A stretch of DNA of 62,712 nucleotides from an uncultured Bacteroidota bacterium (GCA_903838055.1 CAILWV010000055.1:1-62712); one strand, 5' to 3'. Counted from the stretch's first letter, positions 10,701-19,854 are shown. Notes: generated from the sequence alone by a model not told the origin. A program made the numbers and translations.

Positions 10701-10814
10701 AATCTCAGGAAATAAACTAGTTTGCATGGACGAATAAGCGAATAATCCTCCTAAAATAATTAGGAAAATCACGGTGCTTAAACCATTGCGGTGTCGTACA
10801 AAAAAGTTATTCAT
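7761..10814 (-). CDS. RND efflux pump inner-membrane permease (HAE1-like)
   Basis: A 1017-aa RND transporter of the AcrB/MdtB class: one N-terminal helix, a large periplasmic loop (about 35-330), a helix block (about 330-490), a second loop (about 550-840) and a final helix block. The proton-relay helix carries the Asp-Asp pair in GLIIDDAIVVVEQIHR, the pattern of multidrug rather than heavy-metal pumps. It is the last gene of an operon with its periplasmic adaptor (5-base gap) and a TolC-type outer-membrane protein, forming a complete tripartite efflux system. Substrate unknown. Confidence 0.92.
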   Translation of the reverse strand: MNNFFVRHRNGLSTVIFLIILGGLFAYSSMQTSLFPEITFPKIKIIADAGQQPIDKMMITVTKPLENAIKKVQNLKTVRSTTSRGSCEISAFMEWNSDIDLAKERIESKINQIKNDLPPDTQITVEKMNPSILPVIGYAIESKQRSPIELKKIANFTIKPFLSQIDGVSEIRIIGGKEKEYWLSLDYTKMAALGITPNAISQVLSQTNFIKSNGYLSDYRHLYLTITDAQVVKKEALEDLVISNNGKGIITLKDLAQVEIREAKEYIKVNSNGRESILIAVLKQPNSNLIDISQATSDKLIELKKIIPKDVIITPYYQQANFVNDAVQSVSDSLLLGLLLAIIVAILFLKSAKASATILITIPVTLGLTAIVLFLTGQTFNIMTLGAIAASLGLIIDDAIVVVEQIHRTHEENPEEPTVSLLKKAIHYLFPAMVGSSISTIVIFFPFVLMSGVAGSYFKVLTDTMIITLLSSFFVTWLLLPVIYLQLTKNENSNSETKKETISHEVKKQNWVLYFIQRPIISISFSVVLVLSIIIILPNLETGFLPEMDEGSIVLDYESPPGTSLEETNRMLQEVEKIIIKTPEVDAYSRRTGTQMGFFITEPNRGDYLIQLKKARSRTSNEVIDAIRKKIEATQPALRIDFGQVLMDMLGDLMSSVSPIEVKIFGNNQVQLQKIANQVNGIVENVKGTADVFNGVVIAGPSINITPNYRMLAQYGIAPSDLQFQLQTALEGNVIGSILENERVTPIRLIYKNSEKRSLEDIKKLKLFLPNGQSIPITNLVTISAQKGIAEVERENLQMMCVVTGRLNNRDLGNVMKDIKNEVNKKVALPSGYYIEYAGAYKEQQQSFKELLLILIASSLLVFGVILFLFRDFRAAIIILFISVLGISGSYLLLFLTKTPLNVGSYTGIIMIVGIISENAIFTFLQFRDTFKLTQDVSHSLVYSISTRLRPKLMTALGAIIALLPLAIGLGTGSELHQPLAIAVIGGFLIALPLLLIVLPSFLAMSYKNEKHFKHLN

Positions 10815-10819
10815 AAGGA

Positions 10820-11734
10820 TTATTTTTTAAGGACTTTCACTTTTATAGTATCGGCAACTCCATAATTTCCAGTCAATAATACTAAATCTTTGGTGCTTAA
10901 AGGTGGAGATATAATTTCTATTTTATCTTCGGTTTCGATTCCTTTTTTTATTGGGATTTTAATGGCTGTATTGGAGTTAATCATTTTCATAATCCAAAAT
11001 TCGGTCTCCGTATCGTTGCTTAATACTGCTGCTTTTGGAAGTACAATTGCATTAGGATCACTTTTTTTAGGAATTCGAACCTTAACAATTAAATTTTCTG
11101 GGATATCGTATTTGCCATTGATTTTCAATATTATATTTTGAGTTTGGGATGTAGCATCTACATTTGGCATGAATTTATAAACTGTTGTTTTTATGTGGGT
11201 TTCGTCAGGTAAAACGGCTTCCAATTGACTTCCAACGGTTACATATTTTTTAAATTCATACGGCAAACTCAATATGATTGCAAAACTATTGGCATCGTTT
11301 ATGGTTGCTAAAACATCTCCATCTTGAACATAATCGCCTTGTTGCACATTTACCGAATTGATATAGCCATTGGAAGTTGCTTTCACTGTTATGGAATTGC
11401 CAAAATGGAGGCTTGGATCTATTTTATTTATGGTATTTCCAAGAACTTTGGCTTCTCTAGTTTTTAAAGTAAATAATATTTTCCCAATAGTTACATAATC
11501 ATTAGAAGTTACATTTACCGAGTTTAAATACCCTGTTGCGTTTGCTTTGATATTGTTTTTAACGATGTAAGTTGCTGTTGCATTGAGGTCGAAATAACTA
11601 GAAATTCCGGAACTATCTATGGAGGTCAATGTAACTGGAACACTTACATCTATTGGGGTTTCTATTTCTTCCTTATTTTTGCAAGAATTCAAAACTAATC
11701 CAAATAAAGAAAGCAGGAGTGTTATTTTTTTCAT
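10820..11734 (-). CDS. RND periplasmic adaptor lipoprotein (membrane fusion protein)
   Basis: A 304-aa lipoprotein (lipobox LNSC, Cys18). Two lipoyl/barrel-sandwich half motifs are visible (GYLNSVNVTSNDYVTIGKILFTL and the later NSVNVQQGDYVQDGDVLATI), followed by beta-barrel and membrane-proximal domains. The coiled-coil hairpin between the lipoyl halves is nearly absent, as in short Bacteroidetes adaptors. It connects the permease downstream with the TolC-like gene upstream (4-base gap). Confidence 0.88.
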   Translation of the reverse strand: MKKITLLLSLFGLVLNSCKNKEEIETPIDVSVPVTLTSIDSSGISSYFDLNATATYIVKNNIKANATGYLNSVNVTSNDYVTIGKILFTLKTREAKVLGNTINKIDPSLHFGNSITVKATSNGYINSVNVQQGDYVQDGDVLATINDANSFAIILSLPYEFKKYVTVGSQLEAVLPDETHIKTTVYKFMPNVDATSQTQNIILKINGKYDIPENLIVKVRIPKKSDPNAIVLPKAAVLSNDTETEFWIMKMINSNTAIKIPIKKGIETEDKIEIISPPLSTKDLVLLTGNYGVADTIKVKVLKK

Positions 11735-11738
11735 GAAA

Positions 11739-12977
11739 TTAGTCGTTAGTATTCCAATAATTAATTTCGTTAATTACTTGAAGTTTATGGATGTGATTTT
11801 GTGAAATATTACTTTGGATGTTGAGAATGGAACCAATAGCCAAAACAAATTCGGTTATTTGAGCATCTCCTGTAAGTAGTAGTTTTTTGTTGGCTTCAAT
11901 TAAAGCATCTGCGAGTAGTAACTGCGATTGCAATTGCGTTTCTAATTGCTCTATTTGTTTTAATTGCTGGTTTAAAATTGCTAATTGTTGTTGGTATTGC
12001 TTTTTGAAATTAGTTTGGTAAGCCAAATTAGTTTCTAATAAAGTAGTGATTTTTTGGTGTTGTAAGTTTCGTTGATTGCCATCGTAAATTGGTACTGAAA
12101 GTCCAACACCCACACTGGCTCCAAAATTTTTATAGGGCAAATAGGCCAAGGCCGACATATAGCCGGCATCTGCCAATAAAGAAATACTTGGTTTGTAAGC
12201 AAAGTCAATAATTTTATTTTGGTTTTGAAATTTTAAACTGTCTTTTTCAAATGTTTGGAAGAAAATGCTTTTGCCAATTGCGGCTTTATTTTGTAATTTA
12301 ATTATTGGTTTTGGTAAATTTACCATGGTGGTATCTACTTCACCTGACATATAATACAGAAGACCTAAATCATTTTGATATTGTTGTTGCAATTGCAAAA
12401 CCACAATTTCTTGTTGCTTTACGGTTGTCATAAAAATTAAATAATCGGTTTGTTTGTATACAGAATTTTGGGTGAGTTTCTTTAAAATTGATGCTTCATC
12501 GTTCAATAAAGTCGCCATTTTTTCATTATTTGCTAATTGCTCTAAAGTGGCTGTAGCATTAATGTATTGCGAAATAATTGTTTTGTTTAAATCTTTAACG
12601 GTTATTTTTTTGTTAACTTCAAGCGCTTCTTTTATCAATTTAAACGATTGTAACTGCGTAGAACGATTTTTTTTACTGACTAATTTTTGATTAACTCCAA
12701 CCAATCCGGTTAGCATTTGTCCGTTACTTAATGTAGTATCGTAACCAAATTCTTGAATTACTGGTGCGTAATTTCCATAAACCGATCCAGTAACTTGAGG
12801 TTTTCTTGTAGCAATATTGAGTAAACTATCAAGCGTAGTAGACTGTATTTGGTTTTTGTAATCTATCAATAAAGGTGAATTTTTCTGAGCTTTATTAATA
12901 AAATACTGTAAGTCTTTCTCTTGCGAAAAAGAATAAAAGGAGACGCAACTTAAAAGAAAAGCAAGCAGTACTTTCAT
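11739..12977 (-). CDS. TolC-family outer-membrane efflux protein
   Basis: A 412-aa exported protein with a signal peptide ending at about residue 19 (SCVSFYSFSQ). Long helical repeats with heptad-like spacing cover about residues 20-200 and 300-400; the Gln-rich helix LAILNQQLKQIEQLETQLQ is typical of TolC-like barrels. It should form the outer-membrane channel for the adaptor and RND permease that follow. Somewhat short for TolC. Confidence 0.85.
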   Translation of the reverse strand: MKVLLAFLLSCVSFYSFSQEKDLQYFINKAQKNSPLLIDYKNQIQSTTLDSLLNIATRKPQVTGSVYGNYAPVIQEFGYDTTLSNGQMLTGLVGVNQKLVSKKNRSTQLQSFKLIKEALEVNKKITVKDLNKTIISQYINATATLEQLANNEKMATLLNDEASILKKLTQNSVYKQTDYLIFMTTVKQQEIVVLQLQQQYQNDLGLLYYMSGEVDTTMVNLPKPIIKLQNKAAIGKSIFFQTFEKDSLKFQNQNKIIDFAYKPSISLLADAGYMSALAYLPYKNFGASVGVGLSVPIYDGNQRNLQHQKITTLLETNLAYQTNFKKQYQQQLAILNQQLKQIEQLETQLQSQLLLADALIEANKKLLLTGDAQITEFVLAIGSILNIQSNISQNHIHKLQVINEINYWNTND

Positions 12978-13004
12978 TTACCAAATATAAAAAAAAAATA
13001 AAAT

Positions 13005-14027
13005 CTATTTAAGTTTTGTATCGATAACTAAAACTACAAATGAATTTGGAATAATACTAGCTCTTGGTTTTGGGTTTTCGGCAGTTGGTTCTGGTTTTGG
13101 GCCATATGCTGCAGAAGACAAATATAGTTTATGCGTGGTTTTATCAATAGCAATAGTTCGTGCTCCTTTTTGTGTAGGAATTGTTTCGATAACCGAAAAA
13201 GAGTTAGCATTTTCTTCTTTCACAACTGTGATAGTTCCATCTCCATTTGAACTGTAAATTAACTTTTTTTCTGGATCAAAAGCAACGCCATCACAGCCGC
13301 CGCCAATTGGAAGTTTGTCTATTATTTTTCCAGTTGTAGCATCTAAAATCATCATTAGTTTATTGCTGCAAACGGAAAACAAACGGTTGGATTCTTTATC
13401 TAATACCAAGCCGCTAGGTTCTTCCCCCGGTGAAATACTCCAAGTATTTACTACCTCAAGTAAAGTAGCATCAATAGTTTTAATTTCGTTAGTATCTTCT
13501 ATATTTATATAAATTAATCCTTTCAAATTAGAAGCAGGAAATTCTGGACTTCCACCAAGAGGAATATTTTTTATCACCTTATTAGTAGTAGCGTCAAGTA
13601 CCGTTGCATCTTTACTTTTAGCATTGAAAGTAAATACTTTATGGGAAAATAGATCATACATTATTGCATCAGGTTTTTGACCTTGAATAACAACTTTTTC
13701 GATTAAATCAAAAGTTTTTAAATTGATAATTGTTACTGCATTGTCTTTACCATCAGTAATAAATGCTTTATTCAAATCGTTGGCAATAGCAATTCCATGA
13801 ACTCCATTAGTATTTGGAATTATAGAGATAGTTTTATCATCCTTTAAGTCAATTACATTTACACTATTTCCATGTGAAACGAATAAGTGTTGGTTTATTT
13901 CATCTACAGCTAAATAATCCCAACCTTCATTACCAGTTGTACTTATTTTTTTGCTTACATAATGTGTTTGAGAGACTGCGCCTATTGTACAAAATAAAAT
14001 CAATAATTTAGAGATACTATTTTTCAT
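13005..14027 (-). CDS. Secreted YncE-type seven-bladed YVTN beta-propeller
   Basis: A 340-aa protein with a signal peptide (cleavage near AVSQ, residue 20) and at least six 40-residue YVTN-like repeats, each with a pattern like 'vidlkddktis-ip-g--p-gia---d---lfv'. Periplasmic or surface beta-propeller; YncE relatives bind DNA or metal-related partners, but no function follows from sequence alone. It lies 27 bases upstream of the TolC-like gene on the same strand, so it is probably the first gene of the efflux operon. No enzymatic motif is visible. Confidence 0.82.
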   Translation of the reverse strand: MKNSISKLLILFCTIGAVSQTHYVSKKISTTGNEGWDYLAVDEINQHLFVSHGNSVNVIDLKDDKTISIIPNTNGVHGIAIANDLNKAFITDGKDNAVTIINLKTFDLIEKVVIQGQKPDAIMYDLFSHKVFTFNAKSKDATVLDATTNKVIKNIPLGGSPEFPASNLKGLIYINIEDTNEIKTIDATLLEVVNTWSISPGEEPSGLVLDKESNRLFSVCSNKLMMILDATTGKIIDKLPIGGGCDGVAFDPEKKLIYSSNGDGTITVVKEENANSFSVIETIPTQKGARTIAIDKTTHKLYLSSAAYGPKPEPTAENPKPRASIIPNSFVVLVIDTKLK

Positions 14028-14170
14028 TTGTTTAATTTTTTGGTAAATATCTGTAGTATTTTTCGTAACTTAAATAAACTAGTATTATTTTAAGTAAATA
14101 TGAAGAATAGTCATGTGTTTAATTTAGAGTTCTTTCTCAAAATCTTTAGAAAGAATTTGATTTTAATTAA

Positions 14171-14198
14171 AAAAAACGCCCGAAAATATTAGGACGTT
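14171..14198 (-). terminator. Terminator of the FG-GAP protein gene
   Basis: In the minus-strand RNA, AACGUCC pairs with GGGCGUU (one U-G pair), followed by at least six U. It lies 22 bases past the stop at 14221. Confidence 0.7.
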
Positions 14199-14220
14199 AA
14201 TTTTAAAAAATAAAATGCTT

Positions 14221-16227
14221 TTATTCTTTTATAAATTTTTGGCAATATTCTTTATCATTATTATCTTTCATAAGTAAAATATAAGTTCCTTTGCTTAATG
14301 AATCAATGGCAATTGTATTTGATTTTACTTCAGTTTCCATTACTTTTTTTCCATTCAAATCAAATATTTGTGCAATTTTCAAAATAAGGTTGCTATCGAT
14401 TTTTATATTTAAAATAGTATTCGTTGGAATTGGGTAAATTGTAAAATTCGAATTGGTGAAATTTTCAATACCAAGTGTGGAGCCTTCTGCCACTAGAGTA
14501 GCTTGATTTATGTTAGGGTTTAACAATGTATCAACTAATCCGGATGGCCATCTAATGATAACTTTGGTGATGGTTGTAGCGGTTCCGATTCCGAAATGAG
14601 CATTTAAAGTACTTTGTTGTGCAAAACCATTTCCGCTTTTAATTTCTCTTATTTGTTTTCCAAAGGCGCCATAAATCTCAATTCTTGCTCCAATTCCGTT
14701 TATGTTGCTGCCGTTTCCTTGTAGATTAATTTTTATCCAATTATTAGCATTTGGTACATTATAATAAACTTGGTTGGCATATTGTACATCTAAGAAACCA
14801 TCATTATTCAAGTCACCAATTCCACCTTTGCTAAAAGCAACGTCATAACCTGTAAAAGTTAAGTCGCCATTATTTAAATATAATTCTTTATTGTTTTGCC
14901 ATAAAAAATCCATCCATCCATCATTGTTAAAATCTGCTGCTTGAAGTTCCCAGGATCCTACTTGCGCATCAATTCCTGTAGTTGCAAAAATATCTGTAAA
15001 GGTGCCATCCCCATTGTTTCTGTATAATTTATTGGTATCCGAAATATTCGATAATAAAATATCCATAAAGCCATCGTTATCATAATCTTCAATAGCAGAG
15101 GACCAAGATTGAGAACCATCATTTACCCCAGCAGCAGCTCCCGATTCGGTAAACGTGCCATTGCCATTGTTTTTATACAAAAGATTGATACGTTGTGGAT
15201 CGCCTACAGCCGCACTTGCTCTACATTTTGATAAATACATATCTATATCCCCATCGTTGTCATAGTCAGTCCATTGAGATTGGTAGTTACCTCCTACGGC
15301 TAAAGTTGGCATTAAAGATATATCAAACAATAAATTACCATCCCCATCATTTTTATAAGCATAACTTTGTGCTACATCATGGCAAGCCCATAAATCTAAA
15401 TTTCCATCATTGTTAATGTCAACAAAATTTGTTCTTTGAGTGAAAATACTTTGCGGATAAGGAACTTCAGTATAACTTGTGCCTCCTGAATTAGATTTTA
15501 TTACGGTCAATCGGGTGCTGTTTCCAAAAACCAAATCGTTATAGCCATCTCTATTAAAATCGCCTGCAGCTATGCTCCATCCCGGTGTGGTTGTCAATGC
15601 CGGAAGCGGATAAATAATTGGTGTAAATCCTCCTGTTGGTAATTGTTTTTGTACGGTCATTTGGTTAGTTTCTACAGTAACAATATCATCCAAATAATCG
15701 TTATTCATGTCTACCACACTGCAAACAGTAGAGGTTGTAGAAATAGTTTGGTTGGTAAATGAAATTGCAGGTGCAAGGAATGGATTTTCAATTAATTGAA
15801 AAGTAAAACCACTATTATTCCATCTATTATCCCAAGCCAGATGGTAGGTAGTATTTGCAAATACATTAAAAGTAACGATTGATAAATAACCATTTCCTAT
15901 AACTCCAGTATCATCATCGGAAGCATAACAAACCAAGTTGCCGCAAGTTCCTGTATAAATGTGAATTCGAGTATCTAAGCCTGTATTAATATCTAAATCG
16001 GTGGTTATTGTTACTGAGTGATTTTGGGTAGGAGTGTAGGTATACCATTCCGATAATGGAATAGTTGCCGTACCGGGCATGCAAGAAGGGGTTGGGACGT
16101 CGGTTCCTACAATAGTTCCTACAGTTGTCATTCCAGCAACCACTGGAATAGCAGTAGCACAAGTGGTTTGTGCAATTGCAATTTGTAATCCAAAACCTAA
16201 AATAAAGAATAAAGTAATTTTTTTCAT
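14221..16227 (-). CDS. T9SS-secreted FG-GAP/VCBS repeat protein with ASPIC/UnbV domain
   Basis: A 668-aa exported protein. Signal peptide to about residue 20 (LQIAIAQ). A beta-sandwich follows (about 25-150, with SEWYTYTP), then six or so FG-GAP/VCBS repeats with calcium-loop motifs such as DFNRDGYNDLVFGN, DINNDGNLDLW, DYDNDGDIDMY and DFNNDGWMDFLW (about 170-480). An ASPIC/UnbV domain (about 495-580, GNGSNINGIGARIEIYG...HFGIG) and a type A sorting domain (final 75 residues, IYPIPTN...KGTYILLMK) complete it. The product should leave by T9SS and be surface-attached or released. It follows the di-haem lipoprotein gene by 18 bases. Confidence 0.9.
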   Translation of the reverse strand: MKKITLFFILGFGLQIAIAQTTCATAIPVVAGMTTVGTIVGTDVPTPSCMPGTATIPLSEWYTYTPTQNHSVTITTDLDINTGLDTRIHIYTGTCGNLVCYASDDDTGVIGNGYLSIVTFNVFANTTYHLAWDNRWNNSGFTFQLIENPFLAPAISFTNQTISTTSTVCSVVDMNNDYLDDIVTVETNQMTVQKQLPTGGFTPIIYPLPALTTTPGWSIAAGDFNRDGYNDLVFGNSTRLTVIKSNSGGTSYTEVPYPQSIFTQRTNFVDINNDGNLDLWACHDVAQSYAYKNDGDGNLLFDISLMPTLAVGGNYQSQWTDYDNDGDIDMYLSKCRASAAVGDPQRINLLYKNNGNGTFTESGAAAGVNDGSQSWSSAIEDYDNDGFMDILLSNISDTNKLYRNNGDGTFTDIFATTGIDAQVGSWELQAADFNNDGWMDFLWQNNKELYLNNGDLTFTGYDVAFSKGGIGDLNNDGFLDVQYANQVYYNVPNANNWIKINLQGNGSNINGIGARIEIYGAFGKQIREIKSGNGFAQQSTLNAHFGIGTATTITKVIIRWPSGLVDTLLNPNINQATLVAEGSTLGIENFTNSNFTIYPIPTNTILNIKIDSNLILKIAQIFDLNGKKVMETEVKSNTIAIDSLSKGTYILLMKDNNDKEYCQKFIKE

Positions 16228-16245
16228 ATTGCTGAGGTTTAAATA

Positions 16246-17352
16246 TTAATGGCAATTTGCCGGTAACGAATTGATCCAATCTTTCATTAATTGAACTCCT
16301 TCTTGATGTACTAAAGATCTTCCTATATAAGGCATCATTACATCTCCTTGTGTAGAATTCATTCTTATAATCATATCAGAATAATCGGCATTACCGCCAT
16401 TGATTATGAATGGTCCGTTAGGAATATTAAATAATGGAACTAAACATACTCCAAATGAATGCAAGTCGGTATTACTGAAATTAAATCGTTGAGCAACATA
16501 AGCACAATGGCCGCCTTCTCTATGGCAATGAGCACAGTTGATGTCAATGTAGGATCGGGCTCTTAATTCTAATGATTTACTAGTGTCTCTCCAGTCTACA
16601 GTTGAATGAATTGAAGATAAATTAGGAACATCATTTCCAAGGATACCTAATGTTTTCCATTTGGTAATTTGATTTTCTGCACCTGTGGTGTAATTATATG
16701 TAGTGTTTAAATTTTGAGGTTTAGGTCCAATTGGAATAGTTATTTCACCAGTTTGATTCGGATTTATTTTATGGCATGTAATACATTCCGTTTGGGATGG
16801 AATCCAATAGTTAACATTTCTATTTACCCCATTATCATCAATCCAATTTATTGCTTTATGCAAACCATTACCTGTAGCTTCTAAAATTGCATCTGTTTGC
16901 TCATCATTCCATACATAAGTATAGGCTTGCCATCCGCCTGATTTTCTAATTAGCAAACGAGTTTCTACTATTTTTGTAGTGTTACTAGGTTGTACATGGT
17001 CATAATAAAAAGTTTTTATTATTGCAGCTCCAACTGGAAATTCAAAAACATTGCCATCACCATTATAGGTAGCATGGGTATTTTTTGGTAACCAAATAAA
17101 ACGTTTTTTATGCGCATAGTCTGAAAATAAAGCGCTAGCAGGTTCGTAAGGAACCAAATTGGTGTTTGGATTTTGATCTTTTATTGGACCGTTAAAAAAA
17201 TGATATTCCGATAATTTTGCATAGGGAATAGTCGATAAGTTTACCGAAACTTCAGGAAGTTCAACATATTCGTCTTCATTAGATTTAGAACATGAGAAAA
17301 TTATAACAACAAAAAAAAGTAATATGATACGTAAAATGTAATGTTTGCCCAT
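16246..17352 (-). CDS. Di-haem cytochrome-like lipoprotein (TIGR03806/HNE_0200 type)
   Basis: A 368-aa lipoprotein (lipobox IFSC, Cys21). Two CxxCH motifs, CITCHK near residue 190 and CAHCHR near residue 275, indicate two covalent haems. The sequence around YEPASALFSDYAHKKRFIWLP and the ending GVQLMKDWINSLP resemble the HNE_0200 family. The family function is not established; electron transfer or oxidation at the outer membrane is likely. It sits directly upstream of the FG-GAP/UnbV protein, a pairing that suggests a joint surface process. Confidence 0.8.
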   Translation of the reverse strand: MGKHYILRIILLFFVVIIFSCSKSNEDEYVELPEVSVNLSTIPYAKLSEYHFFNGPIKDQNPNTNLVPYEPASALFSDYAHKKRFIWLPKNTHATYNGDGNVFEFPVGAAIIKTFYYDHVQPSNTTKIVETRLLIRKSGGWQAYTYVWNDEQTDAILEATGNGLHKAINWIDDNGVNRNVNYWIPSQTECITCHKINPNQTGEITIPIGPKPQNLNTTYNYTTGAENQITKWKTLGILGNDVPNLSSIHSTVDWRDTSKSLELRARSYIDINCAHCHREGGHCAYVAQRFNFSNTDLHSFGVCLVPLFNIPNGPFIINGGNADYSDMIIRMNSTQGDVMMPYIGRSLVHQEGVQLMKDWINSLPANCH

Positions 17353-17451
17353 AAGTTTGTTGTGTTTTAATCAAATATACGATAAAAAGTAATTAATCTC
17401 ATTTAATAACAAAGTATTTTGTTAAAATTCAAATAGTTATCATTATTGCAA

Positions 17452-17997
17452 TTAATTTAGTTCCAATTTCACATTATAATTTACTAGTGCCTGAATAGCC
17501 TCTTCCGATTTATAATCAAATATTTCTTCGTGTTGGGCTATCTCTTTTCTTGCAGAAATTTGCTTTACACAATTAAAAAAACGTCTAAGTTCTTCATGGT
17601 TTGATAAAAGTAATCCTGGTACTTTTGTGTTTGAACCATTTTCATCTTTAGCAACCATCGTAAAATAACTCGAGTTGCAATGTTTTATTTTTCCACTTTG
17701 AATGTTTTCTGCATCTACACGAATTCCAACAATCATAGAGCTATTTCCTACATAATTCACGCTAGCTTTTAATGTTACTAATTCACCGACTTCAATTGGA
17801 TTCAAAAAATTAACAGTATCAACTGAAGCGGTAACGCAGTAATTTCCTGAATATTTAGAGGCACAAGCAAATGCAATTTGATCTAATAAAGAAAGTATAT
17901 ACCCTCCATGAATTTTACCACTAAAATTGGTGTGAGAAGGAAGCATTAATTGCGAAATAGTTATTCGCGAAGATTTTACAGATTTAAAATTACTCAT
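17452..17997 (-). CDS. Acyl-CoA thioesterase, hot-dog fold
   Basis: A 181-aa protein with a single hot-dog domain (about 8-130): LMLPSHTNFSGKIHGGYILSLLDQIAFACASKYSG contains the catalytic Asn-x-x-Gly-x-x-His-Gly-Gly pattern and the helix Asp. The C-terminal tail (130-181) is helical. It hydrolyses acyl-CoA thioesters in the cytoplasm (YciA/ACOT type). The small membrane protein gene follows after only 3 bases. Confidence 0.88.
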   Translation of the reverse strand: MSNFKSVKSSRITISQLMLPSHTNFSGKIHGGYILSLLDQIAFACASKYSGNYCVTASVDTVNFLNPIEVGELVTLKASVNYVGNSSMIVGIRVDAENIQSGKIKHCNSSYFTMVAKDENGSNTKVPGLLLSNHEELRRFFNCVKQISARKEIAQHEEIFDYKSEEAIQALVNYNVKLELN

Positions 17998-18000
17998 AAA

Positions 18001-18366
18001 TTATTTATTGAATGGCGATTTGTCTTTTTTTACTCCCGTTATAAAATATTTAGAATCGCCCCACCATGAAAATGTACGGTAACGTTCTATGTAGGTGAGT
18101 TTAACGTATTGTCCTTCTTGTTCTTTCAAGTCCTCTATGACTTTTATATCTTTATCTAAAACTGAAAAAGTAAAAATTTGAGCACCAGAAATGCCTTGGC
18201 TTAATTCTCCTTCCCAAGTTTTAAAAATAACTCCTTTATGGCTAAATTTTATTAGTTGGCCTGATCGAACTCCTTCACTGTAAGAAGCATAGTAAACAAA
18301 AGAAAAGTATGCAGTTACTATAAAGGCAATTGATAGGATAAAGTATATTATAAATTTTCGTAACAT
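18001..18366 (-). CDS. Conserved membrane-anchored hypothetical protein
   Basis: A 121-aa protein with one N-terminal transmembrane helix (residues 6-27) and a small extracytoplasmic beta-rich domain (VIFKTWEGELSQG, YVKLTYIERYRTFSWWG). Orthologues in Flavobacteriia sit beside the same thioesterase and rmuC genes and are sometimes labelled 6-phosphogluconate dehydrogenase, which nothing in this sequence supports. Function unknown. Confidence 0.75.
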   Translation of the reverse strand: MLRKFIIYFILSIAFIVTAYFSFVYYASYSEGVRSGQLIKFSHKGVIFKTWEGELSQGISGAQIFTFSVLDKDIKVIEDLKEQEGQYVKLTYIERYRTFSWWGDSKYFITGVKKDKSPFNK

Positions 18367-18378
18367 AATTTTATTTAT

Positions 18379-19767
18379 TTAGTCAGAACTTATTTCCGAG
18401 TTAGTATCCGAATTATCCGATATAGCTGCCCTGTTTATTATATTTTCAGGAAGCGATTTTTTTGCTTTTGCCCCCATTTTTTTTAATTTTTCCACACTTG
18501 TTACAAGATTTCCTTTGCCATCAACAAGTTTGTTCATTGCGCCTTGGTATTCTATTTTGGCTTCATCCATTTTCTTGCCAATTTTCACCAAATCGGTGAC
18601 AAAACCTTCAAATTTATCGTAAAGCGCTCCTGCCTGGCGTGCAATTTCTAAGGCGTTTTCTTGTTGCTTTTGATTGGTCCACATGCTGTCAATAGTTCTA
18701 AGTGTAGCCAATAAGGTAGATGGTGTAACTATTACAATATTCTTCTCAAACGCCTTATTATACAATGTTGTATCTTCATTTGATGCAATTGCAAATGCCG
18801 ATTCAATAGGTATAAAAAGTAAAACAAAATCGGGACTTTCTATTTGATATAATTCGTGATAATTCTTGTTTCCTAATTGTTCTACATGTCGATTGATAGA
18901 AATCACATGGTCTTTTAGATGCTGCGCTTTTAAGATTTCGTCTTCTTCGTTTATATGTCGTTCGTAAGCAGTTAATGTAACTTTCGAATCGACTATCATT
19001 TTCTTGCCGTCAGGCAAATTAATAACTACATCTGGAAATACACGGTTGCCTTCTTCAGTAATAAAACTTTGTTGTACAAAATATTCTCTGTCTTTTTCTA
19101 ATCCTGATTTTTCAAGGACGCGTTCCAAAATAAGTTCGCCCCAATTCCCTTGCATTTTACTGTCGCCTTTTAATGCTTTGGTAAGATTGACAGTTTCTTT
19201 ACTCATCTGCTCGTTCATTTCTCGCAAACCTAGTATTTGCTCACGTAGAGATGCATGTTGCCCTATACTTTCTTTATGAGTATCTTCGACTTTCTTTTCA
19301 AATAGTTGAATTTTATCTTGTAAGGGCGATAATATATTTTTTAGATTTTCCTTATTTTGCTCCGTAAATTTAGAAGTTTTTTCCTCCAAAATCTTATTAG
19401 CTAAATTTTCGAATTCTTTAGTAAATTTTTCCTGAAGTTGCTCTACTTCTTGTTTTTGCTCTTTGTTACGTTCCCAAAGGTTTTCAAAATCGGTTTCTTT
19501 TTTAGTTAACTGAATTGCTAACGCTTCTTTTTCAGAACGTATAGTTTCCTTATCTGAATTAGATGCTGTTAATTGTTTTTCAAATTCTGCTCGGTCCAAT
19601 TTTGACTGCTCTTTCATTTGATTTATTTGCGAGAGTAAACCATTGTTTTTCTCTTCTAATGTTGCTTTTTCTGATTTAGAATTTGCAGTAAATAATAATT
19701 TTCCAAGGAATATTCCAATGGCTAAGGCGATACTAAATGCTATCAAAATAAGGAAAGTTGCTGTCAT
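18379..19767 (-). CDS. rmuC: DNA recombination protein RmuC
   Basis: A 462-aa protein: N-terminal membrane helix (3-24), a long coiled coil (about 35-190), then the RmuC nuclease-like domain (about 200-420) with QGNWGELILERVLEKSGL, the PDVVINLPDGKKMIVDSKVTL block (PD-(D/E)XK-like Asp and Asp-Ser-Lys) and FIPIESAFA. RmuC limits inversions at short repeats and is linked to phage defence in E. coli. First gene of the rmuC, small membrane protein, thioesterase run. Confidence 0.93.
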   Translation of the reverse strand: MTATFLILIAFSIALAIGIFLGKLLFTANSKSEKATLEEKNNGLLSQINQMKEQSKLDRAEFEKQLTASNSDKETIRSEKEALAIQLTKKETDFENLWERNKEQKQEVEQLQEKFTKEFENLANKILEEKTSKFTEQNKENLKNILSPLQDKIQLFEKKVEDTHKESIGQHASLREQILGLREMNEQMSKETVNLTKALKGDSKMQGNWGELILERVLEKSGLEKDREYFVQQSFITEEGNRVFPDVVINLPDGKKMIVDSKVTLTAYERHINEEDEILKAQHLKDHVISINRHVEQLGNKNYHELYQIESPDFVLLFIPIESAFAIASNEDTTLYNKAFEKNIVIVTPSTLLATLRTIDSMWTNQKQQENALEIARQAGALYDKFEGFVTDLVKIGKKMDEAKIEYQGAMNKLVDGKGNLVTSVEKLKKMGAKAKKSLPENIINRAAISDNSDTNSEISSD

Positions 19768-19854
19768 ATCTATATCGGGATTAGTATGTAAATATACGAA
19801 AAAATGTACTAGTTCATTAACAGATTAATAGTATTTTTGCCGCAAATTAATTAC

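Noticed and set aside
15195..15416. ORFs antisense or out of frame to the FG-GAP protein, and similar long shadows in the 1430-aa gene
   Set aside because: Low-complexity shadows in repeat-rich genes; the main frames have signal peptides and sorting domains.
18001..18366. 6-phosphogluconate dehydrogenase label used for relatives of this protein
   Set aside because: The 121-aa membrane protein has no nucleotide-binding or dehydrogenase motif.
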